Notes under the pieces: model-generated
Told to the model about the DNA's origin: nothing
What the model saw: the letters and a program-made list of their open reading frames with translations, nothing else
Database searches by the model: none
In this document: positions 57,692 to 64,000 of the stretch, one piece after another
How the letters are laid out: each line of letters starts with the position of its first letter
Numbering within the stretch: the first letter of the stretch is position 1
NCBI RefSeq assembly: GCF_028748065.1
Contig: NZ_CP118166.1
Location: 1,131,501-1,195,500, forward strand
Length of the DNA stretch: 64,000 bases
DNA from: Hyphococcus flavus
GTDB taxonomy: Bacteria; Pseudomonadota; Alphaproteobacteria; Caulobacterales; Parvularculaceae
Direction: 5' to 3'
Program-made: the position numbers and the translations under genes

Positions 57692-58091
57692 TCGGCGCTC
57701 CTGCCCAACGATTAAACTGCTGTAATTGCTGTTAATTTCTCGCCAGCACCATTGCTGGACGGGTGGAAATTAAGCCTCGCTCGCCTACTGTTCAAGCGCT
57801 TAATCGGCGCACCGCCGTCTTTATTGCAGCGCAAGGTCCGATCAGGCGCAAACGGGCTGCAAAGGTGTAACATCCGGCCGTAAATCTTGATGCAACGCGT
57901 CATCTGTAGGGCTTGCCCGTTGACCCAAGGCCTTGTATCGGCTCAAGATTAGCTCAGAGCTGCGTGACGATGCAGTCAGAGGGCGGGCGCTGGTGACAGC
58001 GAACAAAATAACAGTGACAGTGCTGGCTGGCCTTAAGGTTGGCCGGGAAGTGACAAGGCTGGATAAAACCGGCGCGAGTACGGGGGCGTAA
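57692..58091. promoter_or_regulatory. 400-base divergent promoter region of the FA2H-like gene and ceramide operon
   Basis: No reliable open frame or RNA gene is here. A weak minus-strand TTGAAC-N17-TAATTT pair (ending near 57770) could serve the FA2H-like gene. No strong plus-strand pair was found for the ceramide operon. I see no long repeat. Confidence 0.3.
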
Positions 58092-59891
58092 ATGGCCGGC
58101 ATCCCAACTGAGGCGATCCCAAAGCAGAACACCATGCCGACACCAAGCAAAAATTCTACTCTTGCGCCAAAAATTGGCGGATTTTCAAGCGTTTGCGAGG
58201 CGCTGGATTACGCAGCCCGGGGCGAGACGGGTTACAACTTCTTCAACCTGCGCGGTGAAGCGACGGCCGTTCTGCCTTATCGGGAGGTGCGCGATCAGGC
58301 GAAAGCCCTTGCCCGCAAGATGGCCGGCCGTTTCGAGCGCGGCGCCCGTCTCGCGGTAATCGCTGAGACCAGCCCGGATTTCATCGTCACTTTTTACGCG
58401 TGCCAATATGCCGGGCTCGTTCCGGCGCCGATGCCCATGCCGGTCAATCTGGGCGGCAAGGACGGCTACATCAATCAGATACGCCAGATGATTGCCGGTG
58501 CGCGCGCCGCCGGCGCGATCGGCCCTGAGACCTTACGTGAATTCCTCGACCAGGCCGCTGCCGAAGCAGGCGGCGCTGACGTCTTTACATTCGATGAGTT
58601 AAAGACATTGCCAGATAGCGACGAGGAACCAGTTCCGTTCGGCGCTGACGACCATTGCTATATTCAGTACTCGTCTGGTTCGACGAGTGCGCCAAAAGGC
58701 GTCATCGGCGCACAGCGTTCTGTTTGCGCGAACATGACGGCGATTGCACGCGACGGAATGTATCTGGCCCCTGGCGACCGCGCTTCAAGCTGGCTGCCGC
58801 TTTATCATGACATGGGATTGATCGGCTTCGTCCTGACGCCAATGAGCGGTCAGGTAGCGGTTGATTTCCTCGCTACATCCGACTTCGTCCGTAGGCCGCT
58901 TTTATGGCTGCGCATCCTGACTGACCAAAAAGCGACAATTACGTACAGCCCTTCCTTTGGGTATGAACTTGCTGCGAAACGGTCTGCGCGGGCAGAGCCC
59001 GGCACAATAGACCTTTCAACCATTCGCGTCGCCGGCATCGGCGGCGACATGGTGCGCCCCGAAGCGCTCAATGCATTTGCCGATGCGTTTGAGTCTTTCG
59101 GCTTCAAACGGAACGCCTTCACACCAAGCTACGGCATGGCGGAAGCTACGCTGGCGATTTCTTTTCCTGTACTCGGCACGCCGGTTACCGTCGATGAAGT
59201 CGATATGCGTCACTACACGCGATCCGGTATCGCACAGCCGGCGTCAGCCGTAACATCGCCTGAACACAAACGCGGGTTTGTGCTATGCGGACGAGCCCTG
59301 CCGGGACACGAGATCGAGGTCCGGGATGAAAGCGGCGCAGCGGTGGGCGAACGCGCCGTCGGCCGGATTTTCATCAAGGGGCCAAGCCTGACGCCGGGCT
59401 ATTTCTCCGACCCTGAAGCCTCCGCCGCCATGTATGACGGCGAATGGCTCGATACGGGCGACATGGGATACGTCCTTGACGGCCAGATCGTTATCACGGG
59501 CCGGGCAAAAGACCTGATCATCATCAACGGCCGCAATATCTGGCCGCAGGATATCGAATGGGCTGTCGAGAAAGTCGACGGCGTGCGCGGCGGCGGCGTC
59601 GCAGCGTTTTCCGTCGACGATGGCGGGTCGGAACGCATCGTCGTTGTGGCGGAGCGGCGCGGCCTTGATTCTGAAGCTTTGGCGAACCTAAAGCGTGAAG
59701 TGAGCACAGTCGTTCAGAACGCTGTAGGCGCACCGGCGGAAATCGTCCTTGCACGTCCTCATTCGATGGTCATGACGTCTTCAGGCAAACTTTCACGGGC
59801 AAAAGTACGGCAAAAATATCTCGACGGCGCCTTTGATGACGTTGCAGCGGCAAGCGCAAGCGCGCGGCAACTTGCCGAGGCGCGAGTTTGA
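58092..59891 (+). CDS. aasR: Fatty acyl-ACP synthetase for ceramide synthesis (FAAL-like)
   Basis: This 599-residue adenylating enzyme has the ATP loop YIQYSSGSTSAPKGVIGAQR, the FAAL signature YHDMGLIGFVLTPM and a C-terminal LDTGDMGYVLDGQIVITGRA core. It would activate a fatty acid as the acyl-AMP and load the downstream ACP. This matches AasR of the Caulobacter sphingolipid set. The start could be ATG at 58092 (GGGGG before it) or ATG at 58134. The name is by analogy. Confidence 0.85.
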   Translation: MAGIPTEAIPKQNTMPTPSKNSTLAPKIGGFSSVCEALDYAARGETGYNFFNLRGEATAVLPYREVRDQAKALARKMAGRFERGARLAVIAETSPDFIVTFYACQYAGLVPAPMPMPVNLGGKDGYINQIRQMIAGARAAGAIGPETLREFLDQAAAEAGGADVFTFDELKTLPDSDEEPVPFGADDHCYIQYSSGSTSAPKGVIGAQRSVCANMTAIARDGMYLAPGDRASSWLPLYHDMGLIGFVLTPMSGQVAVDFLATSDFVRRPLLWLRILTDQKATITYSPSFGYELAAKRSARAEPGTIDLSTIRVAGIGGDMVRPEALNAFADAFESFGFKRNAFTPSYGMAEATLAISFPVLGTPVTVDEVDMRHYTRSGIAQPASAVTSPEHKRGFVLCGRALPGHEIEVRDESGAAVGERAVGRIFIKGPSLTPGYFSDPEASAAMYDGEWLDTGDMGYVLDGQIVITGRAKDLIIINGRNIWPQDIEWAVEKVDGVRGGGVAAFSVDDGGSERIVVVAERRGLDSEALANLKREVSTVVQNAVGAPAEIVLARPHSMVMTSSGKLSRAKVRQKYLDGAFDDVAAASASARQLAEARV

Positions 59892-60817
59892 CCAAACACG
59901 CAGCCGTTACCGGCGGCACGGGATTTGTCGGCGCAGCCCTTATCAATAAGTTGATCGACGGCGGATGGCGTGTCACCGCGCTTGCGCGCGACCCATCAAG
60001 GCTGACACACGCAACAGAAATCAACGCGGTTTCCGGCTCTCTTGATGATGAAGGCGCGCTCGCGCAGACCGCTGCTTCTGCCGATGTTTTCTTCCACCTT
60101 GCTGGCGTAACCCATGCGCGTAACAGAGAACAATATGAAAATGTGAACGTTCACGGCGCGACATTAGCGGCGCAAGCGGCAAGGAATGCTGGCGCGCGTT
60201 TTGTTCACGCCTCCTCCATGTCTGCACAGGCCCCTGAGGTTTCGCCATACGCGCAAAGCAAATTTGACAGCGAAAAAGCTGTCGCGGATGTTGGCGGCGA
60301 CTGGCTGGCGCTTCGATTGCCCGCCATTTACGGCCCTCGCGACCGTGCGACGCTTCCCTATTTCAAACTCGTTAAATCAGGCTTCGCGCTTGAACCCAAA
60401 ACCGCGAGACCGGCGCGCGCTTCTATTCTTTACGTTGATGATGCGGCGAACGCCTTAATCGACGCCGCACAGGCCGATTTGAAAGCTGGCGTGTTTGAAG
60501 TCGGCGACGAGTGTGACGACGGATGGTCCTGGGCCGAGATCGGTCAAATTCTGGGCGATGCATTCGGCCGCAAGCCGCGCGCAATCAGGGTGCCGCGCCC
60601 GTTCATCGCCGGCTATCACAGATTGTTACGCACTGTTGAAGGCATCGCAGGCAAAACACCCAGTGTCCGGGAGGGACAAATCAACGAATTCTTCCATGAA
60701 ACATGGGTCGCACGGGAAAACCTGCTCTCCGACGCCTGCAATTGGCGGCCGAAAACGCCGCTGAAAGAAGGATTTGCAAAAACCATCCGTTGGTATCAAG
60801 AACACGATTTGCTTTAA
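59888..60817 (+). CDS. cerR: Ceramide reductase-like NAD-dependent epimerase/dehydratase
   Basis: This 309-residue extended SDR has TGGTGFVGAALINKL and the active-site Tyr/Lys in SPYAQSKFDSE. It starts at TTG 59888, which overlaps the upstream stop as TTGA, so translation is coupled. Its position next to FAAL, ACP and SPT genes fits CerR, which reduces the 3-ketone of ceramide in Caulobacter. The reaction is inferred from that context. Confidence 0.82.
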   Translation: MTKHAAVTGGTGFVGAALINKLIDGGWRVTALARDPSRLTHATEINAVSGSLDDEGALAQTAASADVFFHLAGVTHARNREQYENVNVHGATLAAQAARNAGARFVHASSMSAQAPEVSPYAQSKFDSEKAVADVGGDWLALRLPAIYGPRDRATLPYFKLVKSGFALEPKTARPARASILYVDDAANALIDAAQADLKAGVFEVGDECDDGWSWAEIGQILGDAFGRKPRAIRVPRPFIAGYHRLLRTVEGIAGKTPSVREGQINEFFHETWVARENLLSDACNWRPKTPLKEGFAKTIRWYQEHDLL

Positions 60818-60866
60818 TAGCGTCAGGCGCGGCCAGGTTGGCCGTCGCTGGCTTGGGAGACAAAAA

Positions 60867-61130
60867 ATGGCCGCTATCCAGGAAGACGATGATCTCGTGT
60901 TCCACAAGATCTGCTCGCTGCTCGAGCCTTTGAACGAAAAGGGCGTAAAACTGACGCGCGACACCGACATTATCGCCGATCTCGAAATCGATTCCGTATC
61001 GTTGCTCGACGTCGTGATGGACATCGAGGACAATTACGACATCTCCATCCCGGTGAATACGATTTCCGAAATCAAGACCATCGGCGAACTGGTCGACGCC
61101 ATTCACAAGATCAAGAAAGAACAATCGTAA
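60867..61130 (+). CDS. acpR: Acyl carrier protein dedicated to sphingolipid synthesis
   Basis: This 87-residue ACP has the phosphopantetheine Ser at S43 in LEIDSVSLLDVVMDIED. The usual DSL is DSV here. It would carry the acyl chain from AasR to serine palmitoyltransferase. It sits 2 bases before the spt start, so the two are co-translated. The name is by analogy with Caulobacter. Confidence 0.9.
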   Translation: MAAIQEDDDLVFHKICSLLEPLNEKGVKLTRDTDIIADLEIDSVSLLDVVMDIEDNYDISIPVNTISEIKTIGELVDAIHKIKKEQS

Positions 61131-61132
61131 CG

Positions 61133-62344
61133 ATGGGCCTGTTTGATAAATTCGAAAAGAATGCGGCGCTTTACAACCAGCTTTCCGCAATCGGAAAAAA
61201 TCCGTTCACCGTCGTTATGGAAGAAGTGCTTGGACCGACGCGCGCAAAAATCAAAGGGCGCGAAACGGTGCTCGCCGGCACGCATAATTATCTCGGGCAA
61301 ACCTTCGAACGCTCTGCAATAGAAGCCGCCAAGCAAGCGCTGGATCATGAAGGCACCGGCACGACAGGATCACGCGTCGCCAACGGCACTTTTTCGGGAC
61401 ACACCAAGCTTGAGAGCGACCTTGCGAACTTTCTGGGGATGGATCAGTGCATCGTTTTCTCAACCGGATACGCCGCCAATCTCGGCGCTATTGCCGGTTT
61501 CGTGGACCGTGTGCAGGACGTCGTACTGATTGATGCTGACTGTCATGCCTGCATCTATGACGGCTGCCAGCTTTCCGGCGCGGAGACTATCCGCTTCCGC
61601 CATAACGATCCGGAAAATCTGGACAAGCGCCTCTCACGCCTTGATCCTAAGTATAACGGCAAACTCGTCTGCATCGAGGGCATGTATTCCATGTATGGCG
61701 ATGTGGCGCCGGTCAAAGAATTCGTTGAGGTTGCGCACAAGCATGGCGCGCACCTGCTGGTAGACGAAGCGCATTCGTTCGGCGTTTATGGAGAAACAGG
61801 CAAAGGCGTTTGCGAAGCAGACGGCGTCATGGACAGCGTCGATTTTTATACGGGCACATTTTCAAAATCACTCGCGGCCATTGGCGGGTTTCTGGCGTCA
61901 AACCATCCGGAAGCGGAATATCTGCGATTTTCATCGAACCCTTACCGATTTACAGCTTCGCCATCCCCGGCAACGATTGCATCCGCGAATGCGGCACTTG
62001 CTAATATCAGCGAAAACCCTGTCTTCAGGGAAAAACTATGGGAAAACGCCAACCGTCTGCATGCGGCGCTCACTCAGTTCGGCCTGCGTCTCGCGGCGAA
62101 ACCAGGCCCCGTGATTTCCGTACTTCTTCCAACAAAAGAGGACGCTTTCGCAGCCTGGGATTTCCTCTTGGAGCACGGCGTCTACGTCAACATGGCGATC
62201 CCGCCCGGCACGCCTGGCAAGGAATCGCTCTTGCGTCTCGCCGTTTCGTCCGCCCATAGCGCGGACGATATTGATCGTCTCGTGTCAGCGTATGAGGCGA
62301 TGGCTGAAGCATTCCCTTCGGCGCGCGTTACTTCTGACGCATGA
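61133..62344 (+). CDS. spt: Serine palmitoyltransferase
   Basis: This 403-residue PLP enzyme condenses an acyl thioester with serine to 3-ketosphinganine. The PLP Lys is K245 (GTFSKSLAAIGG); LLVDEAHSFGVYG (D211, H214) and the stacking His of DCHACIYDG (H138) are present. TGTTGSRVANGTFSGHTKLE is the alpha-oxoamine synthase signature. It is the last gene of the operon starting with aasR. About 266 bases without a gene follow before the DUF2141 gene. Confidence 0.92.
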   Translation: MGLFDKFEKNAALYNQLSAIGKNPFTVVMEEVLGPTRAKIKGRETVLAGTHNYLGQTFERSAIEAAKQALDHEGTGTTGSRVANGTFSGHTKLESDLANFLGMDQCIVFSTGYAANLGAIAGFVDRVQDVVLIDADCHACIYDGCQLSGAETIRFRHNDPENLDKRLSRLDPKYNGKLVCIEGMYSMYGDVAPVKEFVEVAHKHGAHLLVDEAHSFGVYGETGKGVCEADGVMDSVDFYTGTFSKSLAAIGGFLASNHPEAEYLRFSSNPYRFTASPSPATIASANAALANISENPVFREKLWENANRLHAALTQFGLRLAAKPGPVISVLLPTKEDAFAAWDFLLEHGVYVNMAIPPGTPGKESLLRLAVSSAHSADDIDRLVSAYEAMAEAFPSARVTSDA

Positions 62345-62610
62345 CGATTGGCATAGCATGCTGTTTTGCAGGGAGGTGGCGCGGCATCAGTTGTGATTTA
62401 CTACGCAGAGTTGTCCCGGTGGGGCGCATATAAACGCCAGCGGGCATCTTTGACCTACACAAAGTTGTCGCATTTAGTGACTAGAGAAATTGCTGGCGGC
62501 CGGCACGCTTTATCACGATTGCGTCATGCGTAATTTTCGACATAATTCCGCCGTTTGAAGGGCAAAGAAGTAAGATCAACTGGTTTTTGATCAGAACAGG
62601 AAACAAGATC

Positions 62611-63111
62611 ATGTTAAAGCGTATCGGATTTTTCACATCAGCGTTTCTTTGTCTCTCCACGGCGACTGTGAACGCCAATGATGACGATGACGCGGCAAGC
62701 GCTGCGGACTTCACATTCGAACATGTGAGCTGTTCAGGCCATGAAAATGAAATCCGCATCATCGTCAATGACGTAAAGGGCGCACATGGCCTGATCACAG
62801 CAGATTTATACCCCAACGAGGAAGATGGCTTCCTGCGCGGCCGCGGTCGGATTTTGCAAGTCAGGTTCGCCGCCAAGGCGCCGCAGACAAAATTCTGCAT
62901 CCGCGCGCCCGAAAGCGGTCTTTTCGCCATGTCCGTTTATCATGACGAAAACGCCAATGGTGATTTTGACAAAAACGGCATCGGCCTTCCAGCTGAGCCT
63001 TGGGGCATTTCAAACAATCCAAAGGTGCGTTTCGGCCCGCCAAAAGTTGAAAAGGCGTTGTTTGAGGTTGGCGCCGAGACCGGCGCAAAAGTCAGCATCA
63101 ACCTAAACTAA
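62611..63111 (+). CDS. DUF2141 family secreted protein
   Basis: The product is 166 residues from ATG at 62611, behind CAGGAA. It has a signal peptide and the family motif YHDENANGDFDKNGIGLPAE, then the WGISNN site. Acidic residues follow the cleavage site (NDDDDAA). The function is unknown. It lies between spt and the ceramide synthase gene, so it may be co-located with sphingolipid genes, but its role there is unproven. Confidence 0.85.
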   Translation: MLKRIGFFTSAFLCLSTATVNANDDDDAASAADFTFEHVSCSGHENEIRIIVNDVKGAHGLITADLYPNEEDGFLRGRGRILQVRFAAKAPQTKFCIRAPESGLFAMSVYHDENANGDFDKNGIGLPAEPWGISNNPKVRFGPPKVEKALFEVGAETGAKVSINLN

Positions 63112-63113
63112 AC

Positions 63114-63229
63114 CGCGCCCACTTTTTTCGAATTAAGAACGCAGTCTAGATTCTTTAGTAGTCGCGCTTCCGAACCCAAGTCGATGGAAGGGAACCGTCG
63201 ACGCTCACACTTTTTGTGGACGCGCTCTA
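63114..63229. repeat. Dispersed repeat, copies B and C
   Basis: Part B (63114-63148) has CGCGCCCAC and then GAACGCAGTCTA, as in copy A near 44620. Part C (63208-63229) is the inverted 22-base match with copy A, one mismatch. Together they form an inverted pair with copy A's parts in the gap after DUF2141. No terminal repeat or transposase is seen, so the origin is unknown. Confidence 0.5.
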
Positions 63230-63335
63230 GACACCCGTATAGCTTTTCATTGAGCGGCTTTCGCATTAGGTCTTAAATAACATGCGGAGTGCATCAACCT
63301 GTTAATGGTAGTGCCAAAATTACGAAAGCGTCTGG

Positions 63336-64000
63336 ATGAATCAGAACACTGCTCATAGCTTGGCAACGAATGCTATCGACGTACGCTCAGTCGCCTCTTC
63401 TGCTGACCGTAAGTTGTTCATCCAGCTTCCAAACACTCTCTACAAGGACGACCCAAACTATATTGCACCGCTGGAATTTGAAATTGGGTCCCGCCTGGAC
63501 GCTAACAAGAATCCGGGCCTGAAAGATTCACCGCACCAACTATGGATTGCCTACAAGAATGGCGTCCCGGCGGGGCGCATTGGCGCTATCGTCAATAAAC
63601 GCCACCTTGAGCGCCACAATGATGGCGCCGGGCATTTCGGTTTCTTTGAATGCATAGACGACCAGCACGTCGCGCAATCATTACTCGACACCGCCAGCGC
63701 CTGGCTAAAGCAGCAGGGTATGAGCAAGATTGCAGGCCCATTTAATTTTTCTGTCAATGAAGAAATGGGCATGCTCATCGACGGCTTCGAGGAACCGCCA
63801 TATGTGATGATGCCTCATGGCCGCCCCTATTATCCCGCACTGATGGAAAAGGAAGGGTTCGGCAAAGCCATAGATGTTTATGCATTGCGGTTTTTCACAC
63901 AGAAAAGGCTTGTTCCGAAAAAGCGCCAACGTTTTCTCGACAAGGCGCTTTCAAATCCGAAAGTATCTTACCGCACACTGAATATGTCTGACTTTGACGC
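63336..64000 (+). CDS. bcerS: Bacterial ceramide synthase-like N-acyltransferase (partial)
   Basis: The first 221 residues are in the window; the 3' end lies beyond the right edge. The start ATG is at 63336. Features seen are the N-terminal part FIQLPNTLYKDDPNYIAPLE, then GRIGAIVNKRHLERH, HFGFFECIDD and GPFNFSVNEEMGMLIDGF, which match the GNAT-like bacterial ceramide synthases of alphaproteobacteria. It would N-acylate the sphingoid base, completing the set made by aasR, cerR, acpR and spt. The gene has its own 224-base upstream region. The assignment is by similarity and context. Confidence 0.8.
   Translation, partial: MNQNTAHSLATNAIDVRSVASSADRKLFIQLPNTLYKDDPNYIAPLEFEIGSRLDANKNPGLKDSPHQLWIAYKNGVPAGRIGAIVNKRHLERHNDGAGHFGFFECIDDQHVAQSLLDTASAWLKQQGMSKIAGPFNFSVNEEMGMLIDGFEEPPYVMMPHGRPYYPALMEKEGFGKAIDVYALRFFTQKRLVPKKRQRFLDKALSNPKVSYRTLNMSDFD

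Noticed and set aside
57692-58091. tRNA-like or small RNA in the 400-base gap
   Set aside because: No acceptor or T-arm pattern (GTTCRANNC with flanking stems) could be found.
63241-63335. GCTTTCG/CGAAAGC inverted pair before the ceramide synthase gene
   Set aside because: Arms are only 7 bases and about 60 bases apart, which is likely by chance.

Overview
The window reads as chromosome of a GC-rich alphaproteobacterium. The evidence is the rimP-nusA-ylxR-infB-rbfA-truB-rpsO translation block, the miaB-phoH-ybeY-corC-lnt-HTH-metK-trmB block, a Fur that lacks the C-terminal CxxC, and a Caulobacter-type ceramide gene set. A VPLPA/PEP-CTERM-like protein, GT61 glycosyltransferases, a DUF4331 protein and a vanadium haloperoxidase fit a marine member of the Caulobacterales/Hyphomonadaceae/Parvularculales group. 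That placement is inference. I saw no rRNA, tRNA, IS element, prophage or CRISPR array.

Layout. 1-13.9 kb (minus strand): the conserved translation operon, with unrelated genes at most junctions: a truncated, degenerate MreB-like protein and a GNAT acetyltransferase between infB and rbfA, two tandem GT61 glycosyltransferases between rbfA and truB, and an MHYT hybrid histidine kinase between truB and rpsO. The operon start has a recognisable promoter followed at once by a perfect GC-rich terminator hairpin, and rpsO has a leader that can fold as a pseudoknot. 14-20 kb: a C-terminally sorted surface protein, a DUF2937 protein, a 2OG oxygenase, ttcA, a CE15-type esterase lipoprotein, a REP-like element and trmB. 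20-27.3 kb (minus): metK, an Xre regulator, lnt, corC, ybeY, phoH and miaB, tightly packed. 27.5-33 kb: a DUF1223 protein, a ferritin-like diiron protein, then nfu-GYD-dodecin-nitroreductase-tsaB-rimI-fur with a Fur-box-like site before fur. 33-46 kb: DUF4331 and DUF4198 secreted proteins, DUF488, a fused malic enzyme, an M14 peptidase, an SDR, a small repeat protein, a PiT-like transporter, hemH and an AI-2E family transporter. 46-54.5 kb: small envelope/membrane proteins, a histone-deacetylase-family amidohydrolase, threonine aldolase, a PKD-like secreted protein, a HAD hydrolase and a vanadium haloperoxidase. 54.6-64 kb: H+-pyrophosphatase, an FA2H-like fatty acid hydroxylase, and the ceramide operon (acyl-ACP synthetase, ceramide reductase, dedicated ACP, serine palmitoyltransferase), then DUF2141 and a bacterial ceramide synthase cut by the right edge.

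The clearest pathway is bacterial sphingolipid synthesis at 58.1-64.0 kb. AasR would load a fatty acid on AcpR, Spt would condense it with serine, the ceramide synthase would N-acylate and CerR would reduce the 3-keto group. The divergent FA2H-like gene may add a hydroxyl to the product. The most unusual single gene is the MreB-like fragment at 7731-8246, which keeps only the N-terminal part of the actin fold and has lost recognisable nucleotide-binding loops.
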